Of a stretch of DNA of 64,000 nt, positions 7,976 through 17,003 are shown in pieces. The position numbers were made by a program, and so were the translations under genes. The notes beneath the pieces were generated by a model, which searched no databases, was not told the DNA's origin, and saw nothing but the letters and a program-made list of their open reading frames with translations. How positions within the stretch are numbered: the stretch's first letter is position 1; each line of letters opens with the position of its first letter. Source of the stretch: Paractinoplanes polyasparticus (GTDB lineage Bacteria; Actinomycetota; Actinomycetes; Mycobacteriales; Micromonosporaceae); the NCBI RefSeq assembly GCF_019710575.1, contig NZ_JAHWFK010000051.1:82050-146049 (forward strand). Direction: 5' to 3'.

Positions 7976-8902
7976 GTGCAACTGGATCTGAATCTGCTGG
8001 TCGTGCTCAACGCTCTCCTCGAAGAGGGAAGCGTGATGGGCGCGGCCGAGCGGCTGCACCTGTCGTCGCCCGCGATCAGCCGCAGCCTCGCGCGGCTGCG
8101 GAAGCTGACCGGTGACGACATTCTGGTCCGCGCGGGAAACACGATGGTTCCGACTCCGTACGCACGGGCCGTCCGGGACGACGTCGGCCTGCTGCTTCGC
8201 CAGGCCCAAGCCGTGCTGGTGCCGAGCCGCACGCTCGATCTCGACCGGCTCGAGCGCACCTTCACGCTGCAATGCCACGACGGGCTCGCGACGGCGTTGG
8301 CGCCGGCGCTGCTGCGCCAGGTGCAGAGCGAGGCTCCCGGCGTACGGCTCCGGATCCTGTCCGAGAACTCCTTCGACACCGATGAACTCCGGCGCGGCGG
8401 CGTCGACCTCGAACTCCGTCAGGACCGGCCGGAGTTGTCGGAGTTCCGGTCCGAGACGCTCGGCACTGATCCCCTGGTGGTGGCGATGCGGTCCGGTCAT
8501 CCCGGCGCCGAGAGCCTCGATCTGCGCTCGTACGCCTCGTATCCGCATGTGGTCGTGTCGAGGCGCGGCCGCCTCACCGGGCCGATCGACGAAGTGCTCG
8601 CCGCGGAAGGCCTGCGCCGTCAGGTGGCCGCCGCGGTGACCACCGGCGCCATGGCCCTGCACGTTGCGAGCCGGAGCGACATGCTGGTCACCACGACGGC
8701 ACTGGTCAGCCGACCTCTGGTCGAGGCGTTCGACATGGTCAGCCGGCCGTTGCCGGCCCCGTTCCCGCCGGCTTCGATCAACTGCGTCTGGCATCAGCTG
8801 CACGACTCCGACCCGGCCCACGCCTGGCTGCGGGGCCGGGTACGGGCTGCGGTGACAGAGGTCGCCGGTCAGGCCGAGAGCGGCACGGCGACGGCGCCGT
8901 AG
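7976..8902 (+). CDS. LysR-family transcriptional regulator
   Basis: The 308-residue protein has the N-terminal winged helix-turn-helix (1-60: LNLLVVLNALLEEGSVMGAA, LHLSSPAISRSLARLRKLTG) and a periplasmic-binding-like effector domain (about 90-295) of the NodD/LinR subgroup. GTG at 7976 is preceded by AGGAAGG. The gene converges on the NAD(P)-binding protein gene 8869-9477 and the two 3' ends overlap by 34 bases. It may regulate that gene or the exporter beyond. The 190 bases before it hold no recognisable gene. Confidence 0.88.
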   Translation: MQLDLNLLVVLNALLEEGSVMGAAERLHLSSPAISRSLARLRKLTGDDILVRAGNTMVPTPYARAVRDDVGLLLRQAQAVLVPSRTLDLDRLERTFTLQCHDGLATALAPALLRQVQSEAPGVRLRILSENSFDTDELRRGGVDLELRQDRPELSEFRSETLGTDPLVVAMRSGHPGAESLDLRSYASYPHVVVSRRGRLTGPIDEVLAAEGLRRQVAAAVTTGAMALHVASRSDMLVTTTALVSRPLVEAFDMVSRPLPAPFPPASINCVWHQLHDSDPAHAWLRGRVRAAVTEVAGQAESGTATAP

Positions 8903-9477
8903 AAGCGGGACGTGTCGGCCTCGTCGAGCATCGCCGCGGCGACCGTCGCGCGAGAGATCTTCTCGGAGAAGTCGAGCGGGGGTGCGTCCGCCAGCCCGAC
9001 CGTACGCCGGTTCTGACTTTCCGGCCCTTCGCCGAGCAGGCAAGCGTGAAAAACCGTGCCGCGAGCGGCCAGCACGGATTCGTCGGCCTGCACCTTGTCG
9101 GCCAGGCGGTCACCGAGCATCGCGCCGAGGCTCTTGGCCGCTTCGCCTGCCGCCTCAGCGGACCTGCCCGTGCCGTACGCGCCGAGCCAGATGATGTGCC
9201 GGGGCCGGGCGGCGATCACCGCCTTGGCGCCCGCGGTGAGAACGCCGGCTCGATCTGTGCCGAGCGCGGACAGGACGACTGAGTCGGGGTCGACGACGGC
9301 GGCGATGCTCCCGGCATCGTTGACATCGGCAGCAGCCTTGCGCAGGGCGGGCGAGTCGGCGACGGCGATGCGGGCCGCATCGCGGGCGATGGCGGTGACG
9401 GTGTGGCCGCGTCGCAAGGCCTGCCGGACGAGCTCCGCACCGGTACGCCCGGACGCGGCGAGAACAGTGAGATTCAT
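8869..9477 (-). CDS. NmrA/atypical-SDR NAD(P)-binding protein
   Basis: The 202-residue protein starts MNLTVLAASGRTGAELV, the NAD(P)-binding fingerprint of NmrA-like atypical short-chain dehydrogenases (G-x-S-G-x-x-G variant). A flavin-reductase-like middle follows (HIIWLGAYGTG). It lacks the YxxxK catalytic motif and is the length of biliverdin/flavin reductase-like members. ATG 9477 was chosen because the fold begins immediately; the longer frame upstream runs through the operator repeats. It is divergent from the TauE/SafE exporter and its 3' end overlaps that of the LysR gene. Confidence 0.8.
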   Translation of the reverse strand: MNLTVLAASGRTGAELVRQALRRGHTVTAIARDAARIAVADSPALRKAAADVNDAGSIAAVVDPDSVVLSALGTDRAGVLTAGAKAVIAARPRHIIWLGAYGTGRSAEAAGEAAKSLGAMLGDRLADKVQADESVLAARGTVFHACLLGEGPESQNRRTVGLADAPPLDFSEKISRATVAAAMLDEADTSRFYGAVAVPLSA

Positions 9478-9510
9478 GCTGGACACGTTAAGCAGCCACC
9501 GTCGGTATTT

Positions 9511-9592
9511 CCAATGCGTATTGGTTAAGCGGCCGTTCACTGCCGTGCATTGACTGTTCGACACGCGATTGCGTGGCGGTTAACGGCCGCTT
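9511..9592. promoter_or_regulatory. Divergent control region with long inverted repeats
   Basis: Between the NmrA-like gene and the exporter lie AAGCGGCCGTT (9527-9537) and its exact inverse AACGGCCGCTT (9582-9592). Allowing three mismatches the match extends to about 22 bases (GGTTAAGCGGCCGTTCACTG on one strand, GGTGAAGCGGCCGTTAACCG on the other). CCAATGCGTATTGG (9511-9524) adds a 5-base-arm dyad. The two long sites are 55 bases apart and point towards each other, which suits a DNA-looping or cooperative regulator. The LysR product next door is one candidate, although a HxlR/TetR factor encoded elsewhere is also possible. Confidence 0.5.
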
Positions 9593-9707
9593 CACCAGAG
9601 CGCACTGGCTTTCCCGCGATGCGCGTCCTAACGTTTTCGGCGAGGCGGTCGCCAATTCCTTCATGTATGCGGCCGGACCGTCACTCTTTCCAGGAATCGC
9701 GGCAACT

Positions 9708-10472
9708 ATGGAACTCGGACACATACTTCTACTGGTTGTCGCCGGCGTGATTGCCGGCGGAGTCAACGCCCTGGCCGGTGGTGGCGCGCTGATCACCTTT
9801 CCGGCCCTGATGGCGACCGGCCTGCCGTCGGTTCAGGCCAATGTCACCAACTCGGTCTCGGTGTTCCCCGGCGTCGTCTCCAGTGTGCTGGGCAGCCGCG
9901 CCGAGCTGGCCGGGCAGTGGCGCCGCATCCCGGCGACGATGCCCGCCTGTGTCGCCGGCTCAGCGGCCGGCTGCGTCCTGCTGCTCCGTACCCCCGCTCG
10001 CACCTTCGAGCTGCTGGCGCCGTTCCTGGTGCTGGGCGCGGCCGCGACGTTGTTCTTCCAGGAGCGCCTGCGCGGCTTGGTCGGACAGCCGCGCACGCAG
10101 AGCCCTCGCCGCCGGGCGATCGCCTTGCAGGTGGTCGTCTTCGCCGGCGCCGTCTACGGCGGCTACTTCGGTGCCGCACTGGGCGTGATGTACGTCGCCG
10201 CGCTGGCCCTGGTGCTCGACGAGACGCTGATTCACATCAATGCCCTCAAGAACGTTCTCACCGTCACCGTGGGCGCTGTCACCGTGCTGGTCTTCGCGGC
10301 CTTCGGACCGGTCAACTGGCCGGCCGTCCTGATCCTGGCCCCCGCGGCGGTCGTCGGCGGCTACGCGGGAGCGGTCCTGGCCAGACGCCTGCCCAGCCGC
10401 CTTTTGAAGGTCCTCATCGTCACCTTCGGCACCACGATCGGCCTGGTCTTTTTGGTTCGTGCGCTCACCTGA
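9708..10472 (+). CDS. TauE/SafE-family membrane exporter
   Basis: The 254-residue integral membrane protein has seven to eight hydrophobic segments and the family signature NALAGGGALITFPALMATG near the N-terminus, with a second related repeat later (GGYFGAALGVMYVAAL). Family members export sulfite, sulfoacetate and other small sulfur or organic anions. ATG 9708 is selected because MELGHILLLVVAGVIAGG begins the first membrane segment. The in-frame codons upstream (from 9573) run through the operator repeats. The substrate is not deducible. Confidence 0.85.
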   Translation: MELGHILLLVVAGVIAGGVNALAGGGALITFPALMATGLPSVQANVTNSVSVFPGVVSSVLGSRAELAGQWRRIPATMPACVAGSAAGCVLLLRTPARTFELLAPFLVLGAAATLFFQERLRGLVGQPRTQSPRRRAIALQVVVFAGAVYGGYFGAALGVMYVAALALVLDETLIHINALKNVLTVTVGAVTVLVFAAFGPVNWPAVLILAPAAVVGGYAGAVLARRLPSRLLKVLIVTFGTTIGLVFLVRALT

Positions 10473-10523
10473 CGCCACGGGGCGGGGGAGGCAATCGATC
10501 TTCACCAACGAGAAGGGATCTCC

Positions 10524-10580
10524 ATGAGAAACAGGGACAGAACACATCCGGCCGCACGGCTCGAACCGCGAGCCTCATGA
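10524..10580 (+). CDS. Possible 18-codon leader peptide coupled to the DedA gene
   Basis: An ATG at 10524 sits behind GAGAAGGGA and opens an 18-residue frame, MRNRDRTHPAARLEPRAS. Its TGA (10578-10580) overlaps the ATG of the DedA gene as ATGA. The DedA start has no ribosome site of its own, so the short frame may be the entry point that delivers ribosomes by termination-reinitiation. Alternatively the spacing is chance. The composition (five Arg in 18 residues) does not look like a classical attenuation peptide. Confidence 0.35.
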   Translation: MRNRDRTHPAARLEPRAS

Positions 10581-11179
10581 TCGACTGGATCGAGCTGGCG
10601 GAGTCGTTGGCGACGTCGCCCTGGCTGTACCTGGTCCTCATGTCGGTGTCGCTGCTGGACTCGTTCCTGCCGCTGATCCCGAGTGAGCCCGTCGTCATCA
10701 TCGCCGGCGTCCTCGCCGCCACGGGCACCACCAACATCCTGTTGGTCATCGGCGCTACCGCCGTCGGCGCATTCCTCGGCGATCAGGTTCCCTACGCGCT
10801 CGGCCGGTGGCTGAGCACTCCCATCAAGAGGCGGCTTCCGCCCGGTTCCAAACGGCGGGCGACGCATGACTGGATCTCCCGGCACCTCGCCGCGCGGGGC
10901 GGATTCGTTCTCGTGAGCACCAGGTTCATTCCGGTCGGCCGCTATATCGTCACCGTCACCAGCGGAATGGTGCGGTACGACTATCGGTATTTCCTCCTGT
11001 ACACCGTTCTCGGCGGGACCGCCTGGAGCACCTATACCGTCCTGACGGGTTATCTCGGCGGCACCCTCTTCCAGGACAACGCATTGCTGGCTTTCGCCGT
11101 CGGTATGGGGCTCGCTCTGGTGCTCACCGGCGTGGTGGAGGTGATCCGGCGGATTCGCGTCCGCGGCACGCAGGCGTGA
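10577..11179 (+). CDS. DedA/SNARE-associated family membrane protein
   Basis: The 200-residue protein has four to five hydrophobic segments and the DedA pattern: FLPLIPSEPVVIIAG near the N-terminus, GAFLGDQVPYALGR, and STRFIPVGRYIV with the conserved Arg and Gly-Arg. DedA proteins are polyprenyl-phosphate or phospholipid flippases and affect envelope homeostasis. It begins with an overlap to a possible leader frame and is followed after 31 bases by a NIPSNAP-like gene, so these may be one transcript. Confidence 0.85.
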   Translation: MIDWIELAESLATSPWLYLVLMSVSLLDSFLPLIPSEPVVIIAGVLAATGTTNILLVIGATAVGAFLGDQVPYALGRWLSTPIKRRLPPGSKRRATHDWISRHLAARGGFVLVSTRFIPVGRYIVTVTSGMVRYDYRYFLLYTVLGGTAWSTYTVLTGYLGGTLFQDNALLAFAVGMGLALVLTGVVEVIRRIRVRGTQA

Positions 11180-11210
11180 ACCGCAACCGCATCATGCAAA
11201 GGAGCTCAGG

Positions 11211-11528
11211 ATGTTCTACGAAATTCGCCGCGAGACGGCTCGGCCCGGACGCGGCGAAGAGCTGGCCCGGTGGATGGACGAGCAGGCGATTCCGTTCCAC
11301 GAGGCGCACGGGATGACCGTCGTGGGGGCGTTCATCGAACCCGGCGAGGACGACGTCTTCGTCTGGATCCGCCGATTCCACAGTGATGGAGAACGACAGG
11401 AAGTCGTGGAGCGGGTGCACCGGGATCCGCTCTTCGAGTCCGAGATCAGGCCTCGGCTGGGGGAGCTTCTGGCCGCGGGTGCGGACACCGTGCGACTGGT
11501 GCCGACCGCGCACTCCCGGCTCCGCTGA
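11211..11528 (+). CDS. NIPSNAP-family small protein
   Basis: The 105-residue protein (MFYEIRRETARPGRGEELARWM...) has the dimeric alpha/beta-barrel pattern of the NIPSNAP family: an N-terminal Y-E-x-R strand, the long helix, and VVGAFIEPGEDDVFVWIRRF. A strong AAAGGAG lies 8 bases before the ATG. Such proteins often accompany oxygenases, and a FAD monooxygenase follows 42 bases later. The specific role is unknown. Confidence 0.75.
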   Translation: MFYEIRRETARPGRGEELARWMDEQAIPFHEAHGMTVVGAFIEPGEDDVFVWIRRFHSDGERQEVVERVHRDPLFESEIRPRLGELLAAGADTVRLVPTAHSRLR

Positions 11529-11570
11529 CAACCGACCGATGATTTGCCGTCGACTCAGGAGGTACGACAC

Positions 11571-12659
11571 ATGCGTGCAGTAGTAGCGGGAGCCGGGATC
11601 GTCGGGCTCACCAGTGCCATCGCGTTGCGGAAGCTCGGCATCGAGACGGTGGTTCACGAACAGGCATCCGAGATCCGGGCGGCCGGTGCGGGGCTCGGGC
11701 TGTGGGCCAACGCCCTGGCGGTCTTCGACGAGCTGGGACTGGGTGACCAGCTACGGGCCATCGGCAAGCCGGCGGAGATGTACTTCCGCGACCACACGGG
11801 CGAGCTGATCCGTCCGCCGGAGTACTCGGCGGAGGACCACCAGTATCTGCTCGTGCACCGCGCCCGGCTGAGTGACCTGCTCGCCGACGCGGTGGGCCGG
11901 GACAACATTCGCCTGGACTCCCGACTGATCGGCTACGAGGAGACCGATGCCGCCGTGGAGATCCGTCTTGAGGGCGGGGCGACCGTCGCCGCCGACGTGC
12001 TGATCGGGGCGGACGGCGCCTACTCGGTCGTTCGTTCCCTGCTGCTGCCGGGCAGCGACGCCGTGAAGCACAAGGGGCATCACGCCTGGCGCGCGGTGGT
12101 CCGGCCCCCGGAGGGCGCCGCCATCGAGCGGGGCGTCATCGTGCTCGGTGAGAAACGGACCCGCGGCGGGTACGTGCCCACCGTCGACGGCACGGTGTAC
12201 TGGCTGGTCAACCAGTTCGACGCGGACCCCCTGGACGGTACGCCGAAGAAGCAGGCCGCGGAACGCGCCGCATTCCTCGACACGACGGGCTGGAATCCGG
12301 CTCTGCCCGCCCTGATCGAGGCGACGCCGGACGACCAGGTGCTGCACAACCAGATCATGCTGGTTCCGCCGTTGCCGCGGTGGGTGTCTCATCGGGTGGC
12401 TCTGGCGGGGGACTCCGCTCATGCGCTTTCCCCGCACATCACCGCCGGTGCGTCGCTGGGCGTCGAGGACGGGCTCTTGCTCGCCCGCCTGCTCGCCTCG
12501 TCCGACGGGGTGGCCGACGCGCTGGCCGCCTACGAGCGGGACCGGATTCCGCACTACCGCGAGGTCAACGAGTTGTCCCAGCGGGTGGAGGACTCGGCTA
12601 CGCCGGAGGAGTTCGCGACCAACTACGTGGCTTTCAGCCACTGGATGATCAATCGGTAA
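11571..12659 (+). CDS. FAD-dependent aromatic monooxygenase
   Basis: The 362-residue protein is a class A flavoprotein monooxygenase (salicylate hydroxylase-like). It shows the N-terminal GAGIVG dinucleotide motif (VVAGAGIVGLTSAIALRKLG), the middle DGAYSVVR loop with GADG, and the C-terminal AGDSAHALSPHITAG motif that binds FAD ribityl and pyrophosphate. CAGGAGG lies just upstream of ATG 11571, and the esterase gene starts 6 bases after its stop. It would hydroxylate an aromatic or polyene substrate using NAD(P)H. The substrate is not apparent. Confidence 0.88.
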   Translation: MRAVVAGAGIVGLTSAIALRKLGIETVVHEQASEIRAAGAGLGLWANALAVFDELGLGDQLRAIGKPAEMYFRDHTGELIRPPEYSAEDHQYLLVHRARLSDLLADAVGRDNIRLDSRLIGYEETDAAVEIRLEGGATVAADVLIGADGAYSVVRSLLLPGSDAVKHKGHHAWRAVVRPPEGAAIERGVIVLGEKRTRGGYVPTVDGTVYWLVNQFDADPLDGTPKKQAAERAAFLDTTGWNPALPALIEATPDDQVLHNQIMLVPPLPRWVSHRVALAGDSAHALSPHITAGASLGVEDGLLLARLLASSDGVADALAAYERDRIPHYREVNELSQRVEDSATPEEFATNYVAFSHWMINR

Positions 12660-12665
12660 TGGCCC

Positions 12666-14417
12666 GTGGACATGAATGAACCGAGGGGATTGCGCATAGA
12701 CACCGCCGTCGCCGTGCCGATGCGCGACGGTGTCACGCTGGCAACCGACCTGTGGCGGCCGGCCGGAACCGGTCCGTGGCCGGTCCTGCTCGCCCGCACC
12801 CCGTACGGCCGGACCTCCACCGCCCACCTGGGCAACCCGAAGCTGCCTGACATCCGCGCCCTCGTCGACAGCGGTTACCTCGTGGTCGTTCAGGACGTAC
12901 GCGGCACCGGGGCCTCTCCCGGGTTGATGGAGCCGCACCGCTTCGACCAGTGCGACACCGTCGACACGATCGCCTGGATCGACCGCCAGGCGTGGTGCGA
13001 CGGCAGCGTGGGGATGTGGGGCGCGTCGTACATGGGTTTCGCGCAATGGCGGGTGGCCGCCGAGGCCCCGCCGGCGCTGCGCGCGATCGCTCCGACGATG
13101 ACCTCGGCGGACGTGTACCGGGCCTGGTACTCGGCCCAGGGTGCGGTATCGCAGGGCACGCTGTTCAACTGGTCGGCCCGCATGGCTGTGGCCAACCTGT
13201 CGCGTCCGCAGAGCAACGGCCCGTCGGATCAGCGGGACGCGGCCGAGATCCGGGCCGCGCTCGACGACGCCGAAACCCTGTACTCGCTGCCGATCGGTGG
13301 CCGGGGCGCGCTCCTGCGGGGCCTCCCCTGGCTGGGGGAGATGCTCACCCACCCGGGCTACGACGACTACTGGGCGGCCCAGTCGGCGTTGGAACACAGT
13401 GCGGCGATCACCGTCCCGGCGCTGAATGTGACCGGCTGGTACGACGTGTTCGCCGGTGAGGTCGTACGCTCGTACACCACCATGCGCCGCACCGGCGGCA
13501 GCGCGGCGGCCCGCGAGGGTCAGCAGCTCATCATCGGCCCGTGGGGCCACGGCGACGGCGCCGACCAGGGGATCTTCCCCGATCGCTCGTTCGGGCCGGC
13601 CGGATCCGTCAAGGCCGCGGCGCTGACGCAAGCCCATCTGCGGTTCTTCGACCGGTGGGTGAGGGGCCGCACCGGGGTGGATCCGGGTGCGCGGGTACGC
13701 ATCTTCGTCATGGGGCTGGACCGGTGGCGCGAGGAGGACGACTGGCCCCTGCCCGGCACCCGGTACGAGGACTACTTCCTGCACGGTTCGGGACCGGCCA
13801 ACACTTCGGAAGGGGACGGCCGGCTGCACCGCAGTCCAGCCATCGACGACGTCGCCGACTCGTTCTCCTACGATCCCCTCGACCCCGTCCCGACCGTGGG
13901 CGGAGCGACGCTCGGGGCCGACGGACTCGCCGGCCCCGCCGATCAGGCGGCCGTGGAACGTCGCGGCGACGTGCTCTGCTACACCAGCGACCGCCTGGAG
14001 GAGCCGCTCGAGGTCACCGGTCATGTGGCCCTCACCGTGCACATGTCCTCGACGGCCGTCGACACCGACGTCACGGGAAAACTGGTCGACGTCTTCCCGG
14101 ACGGCCGTGCCCTCATCCTCTGTGAAGGCCTGTGCCGTATGCGGTATCGAGCCGGCGTCGGTCGACCACAGCCGCTGGAACCCGGGTCGATCGTCGAGGC
14201 CACGGTCGACATGGGCATCACCTCGAACGTCTTCGTTCCCGGCCACCGCATCCGGCTCGAGGTGTCCAGCAGCAACTTCCCGCGGTACGACCGTAACCCC
14301 AACAACGGCGGCACCATCGCCACCACGACGGAGACCCAGGTCGCCCTGAATCGGATCTTCCACGGCCCGACCCATCCCAGCCGACTGACGCTGCCGGTGA
14401 TCGCGCGGCACCGATGA
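12666..14417 (+). CDS. CocE/NonD-family hydrolase (X-Pro dipeptidyl-peptidase-like)
   Basis: The 583-residue protein begins with the CocE/NonD signature VAVPMRDGVTLATDLWRP and contains the nucleophile elbow GMWGASYMGFAQW (GxSYxG), an Asp in TGWYDVFAG and the catalytic His in GPWGHGDG. The C-terminal jelly-roll (about 370-575) includes EVTGHVALTVHMSST and LEVSSSNFPRYDRN, typical of cocaine esterase and glutaryl-7-ACA acylase relatives. No signal peptide is present, so it is cytoplasmic. GTG 12666 or ATG 12672 can start it. It probably hydrolyses an ester or amide made or used by the preceding monooxygenase. Confidence 0.87.
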   Translation: MDMNEPRGLRIDTAVAVPMRDGVTLATDLWRPAGTGPWPVLLARTPYGRTSTAHLGNPKLPDIRALVDSGYLVVVQDVRGTGASPGLMEPHRFDQCDTVDTIAWIDRQAWCDGSVGMWGASYMGFAQWRVAAEAPPALRAIAPTMTSADVYRAWYSAQGAVSQGTLFNWSARMAVANLSRPQSNGPSDQRDAAEIRAALDDAETLYSLPIGGRGALLRGLPWLGEMLTHPGYDDYWAAQSALEHSAAITVPALNVTGWYDVFAGEVVRSYTTMRRTGGSAAAREGQQLIIGPWGHGDGADQGIFPDRSFGPAGSVKAAALTQAHLRFFDRWVRGRTGVDPGARVRIFVMGLDRWREEDDWPLPGTRYEDYFLHGSGPANTSEGDGRLHRSPAIDDVADSFSYDPLDPVPTVGGATLGADGLAGPADQAAVERRGDVLCYTSDRLEEPLEVTGHVALTVHMSSTAVDTDVTGKLVDVFPDGRALILCEGLCRMRYRAGVGRPQPLEPGSIVEATVDMGITSNVFVPGHRIRLEVSSSNFPRYDRNPNNGGTIATTTETQVALNRIFHGPTHPSRLTLPVIARHR

Positions 14418-14517
14418 GCGTGGGCAAGGGAGACGATGTGCCACCGGTGAGTCAGTTCTACGGCTGTGAGTGGGAGGGGCGCGCGGGCCGGGACCCAGCC
14501 CGGCCGGCGGCGCGATC

Positions 14518-14533
14518 TCCGACCGCGGTCGGA
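14518..14533. promoter_or_regulatory. 7-2-7 palindrome upstream of the two-component operon
   Basis: TCCGACCGCGGTCGGA is a perfect inverted repeat, TCCGACC-GC-GGTCGGA, ending 37 bases before the kinase ATG. NarL-class regulators commonly bind two heptamers separated by 2 bases. The same heptamers recur at 16188-16203 before the ABC transporter. A GATAGC about 20 bases downstream is a plausible -10. Confidence 0.6.
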
Positions 14534-14570
14534 TGGCAAGCCACGCCGGGCTGGATAGCGTGGTGGGGTC

Positions 14571-15519
14571 ATGAGTGCACGCGACCGATCCAGGCTGCCG
14601 CGCGACGCCCCGCTGGCGCTGGGCGTCGCGCTGGTGAGCCTCGTGTTCGCCTACCGGGAGCCGTGGGCCGTGGCTGTCGTGGTGGGCATGTGCGCGCCGC
14701 TGGTGATCCGCCGGGCGTACCCCCGGGCCGCGCTGGCCGCCCTGACGGTCGCGGCGGTGGTCCAGGTCGGCACGCTGGAGAGTCCGAGTGTCTCCGCGGT
14801 GGCCGTGCCGATCCTGGTGCACAGCCTCGCGCCGGCTGGAGCGGGCCGAGCACGATCGCGCCGTCCAGGCGGCGGCCGAGGAGCGCACCGCGCTGGCCCG
14901 GGAGGTCCACGACATCGTCGCCCATTCGCTGTCGGTCATCGCCGTCCAGGCCGAGGGCGGCCGGGCGCTCACGGCGCGGCACCCGCAGCGCGCTCCGGAG
15001 ATCCTGGAGACCATCGCCGGGACGGCCCGGGAGTCCCTCGGCGACCTGCGGGAGGTTGTCGCGATGCTGCGGGGCGACGGATCAGCGGTGGACGGCTCGC
15101 CGGAGGCCGCCTACCGGCCGTCGCCCGGGATCGGTGACCTCGACGAGCTGGTGTCCCGGCTCGACGGCCGGGCCCGGCTGCGCGTCGACGGCGACCGGCG
15201 GCAGGTCGGCCCGATGGCCGGGGTGACGGTGTACCGCCTGGTCCAGGAGAGCCTGACCAACGTGCTGCGGCACGCCGGACCCGGCGCCGCGGTGGACGTC
15301 CGGCTCGACATCGGAGAGCGGGCGATCGATCTGGTCGTCCGCGACGACGGGTCCGGGACGTCGCCGGCCGCCGACGGCCGGGGCACCGGTCTCGCGGCGA
15401 TGCGGGAGCGGGTCCGGATGCACGACGGCACCCTGACCGCCGGCCCTCACGCCGGCCGCGGCTTCGAGGTGCACGCGGTCCTGCCCGCGCACCGGGCGCC
15501 AGGATCGGCGCGCCGATGA
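14571..15519 (+). pseudogene. DesK/NarL-type sensor histidine kinase interrupted by deletion and frame change
   Basis: From ATG 14571 about 89 residues read MSARDRSRLPRDAPLALG and then three hydrophobic stretches (LALGVALVSLVFAYREP, VAVVVGMCAPLVIRR, ALTVAAVVQVG). Near 14830-14840 the sense moves to another frame, which continues RRLERAEHDRAVQAAAEER, the phosphoacceptor LAREVHDIVAHSLSVIAVQ, the N-box VQESLTNVLRHAGPG, DDGSG and GTGLAAMRERVRMHDG, ending at 15519. The coiled coil follows the third hydrophobic stretch too closely, so the last membrane segments appear deleted. The cytoplasmic catalytic part is intact and could only be made by frameshifting or internal initiation. Its stop overlaps the regulator start (ATGA). 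Confidence 0.7.
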
Positions 15520-16175
15520 CGCTCGGCATGTTCCTCGTCGACGACCAGCGGCTGGTCCGCGACGGACTGCGGATGATGATCGAGGCAGAGGACGACCTGA
15601 CCGTGGTGGGGGAGGCCGGTGACGGCCGGGACGCCGTGGCGAGGCTGCGCGGCGTCGACGCCGACGTGGTGCTGATGGACGTCCGGATGCCGGTCATGGA
15701 CGGCGTCGAGGCGACCCGGCAGCTGACCCGGCTCGGACACCCGGCCCGAGTGCTCATCCTGACCACGTTCGATCTGGACGAGTACGTCTTCGCGGCCCTG
15801 CGCGCCGGCGCGGCCGGATTCCTGCTCAAGGACGCCCGCCAGGAGGAACTGCTGGCGGCGGTCCGTGGTGTCGCCGCCGGCGGCTCGGTCGTCGCGCCGG
15901 CCGCGACCCGGCGGCTCATCGCGCACTTCGTCGACCGGATGCCGGGTGGCCCGGCGGCGCCCGACGACCGTCTCGGGCTGCTCACCCCGCGGGAGATCGA
16001 GGTGCTCGGCGCGATCGCGGCCGGCGACACCAACGCGGAGGTCGCGACGCGGCTGCACATGGCCGAGAGCACGGTGAAGACCCACATCGGCAACCTCCTG
16101 GCGAAACTGCGGTGCCGCGACCGGGTCGCCCTGGTGCTCTTCGCGTTCGAGGCCGGAGTGTCCGCACCGGACTGA
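15516..16175 (+). CDS. NarL-family response regulator
   Basis: The 219-residue protein has a receiver domain with DD at 9-10, Asp55 in LMDVRMPVMDG, the Thr switch in ILTTFDLDEY and Lys in LLKDARQ. The LuxR-type DNA-binding domain spans about 150-210 (LTPREIEVLGAIAAGDTNAEV, ESTVKTHIGNLLAKL). It is translationally coupled to the kinase by a 4-base overlap. Palindromes of identical heptamers precede both this operon and the ABC exporter that follows, so it probably activates both. All functional residues are intact although the kinase reading frame is broken. Confidence 0.92.
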   Translation: MTLGMFLVDDQRLVRDGLRMMIEAEDDLTVVGEAGDGRDAVARLRGVDADVVLMDVRMPVMDGVEATRQLTRLGHPARVLILTTFDLDEYVFAALRAGAAGFLLKDARQEELLAAVRGVAAGGSVVAPAATRRLIAHFVDRMPGGPAAPDDRLGLLTPREIEVLGAIAAGDTNAEVATRLHMAESTVKTHIGNLLAKLRCRDRVALVLFAFEAGVSAPD

Positions 16176-16186
16176 CGGCCGGCCGG

Positions 16187-16204
16187 CTCCGACCACGGTC
16201 GGAG
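16187..16204. promoter_or_regulatory. 7-2-7 palindrome upstream of the ABC exporter operon
   Basis: CTCCGACCACGGTCGGAG is a perfect 18-base inverted repeat with 8-base arms and a 2-base centre. Its core TCCGACC-nn-GGTCGGA equals the element at 14518-14533. It lies 67 bases before the ATPase ATG, with GATACT about 19 bases downstream as a possible -10. The nearest candidate to bind it is the response regulator just upstream. It also sits where a terminator could be, but the match to the other site favours an operator. Confidence 0.65.
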
Positions 16205-16271
16205 ATGGCGTGGTGAGGGGCGATACTGCGGGCCGATCTGTTCCGGCCGACGGCTGCCTAGGTTCAGGATC

Positions 16272-16999
<728 letters not shown>

Positions 17000-17003
<4 letters not shown>

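Noticed and set aside
11751..15014. 1087-codon open frame on the minus strand
   Set aside because: It is antisense to the monooxygenase, CocE esterase and kinase, which have clear catalytic motifs and ribosome sites. The antisense protein has none.
16187..16204. Palindrome considered as the terminator of the response regulator gene
   Set aside because: The same heptamers occur upstream of the two-component operon where no gene ends nearby on a matching strand, which favours an operator.
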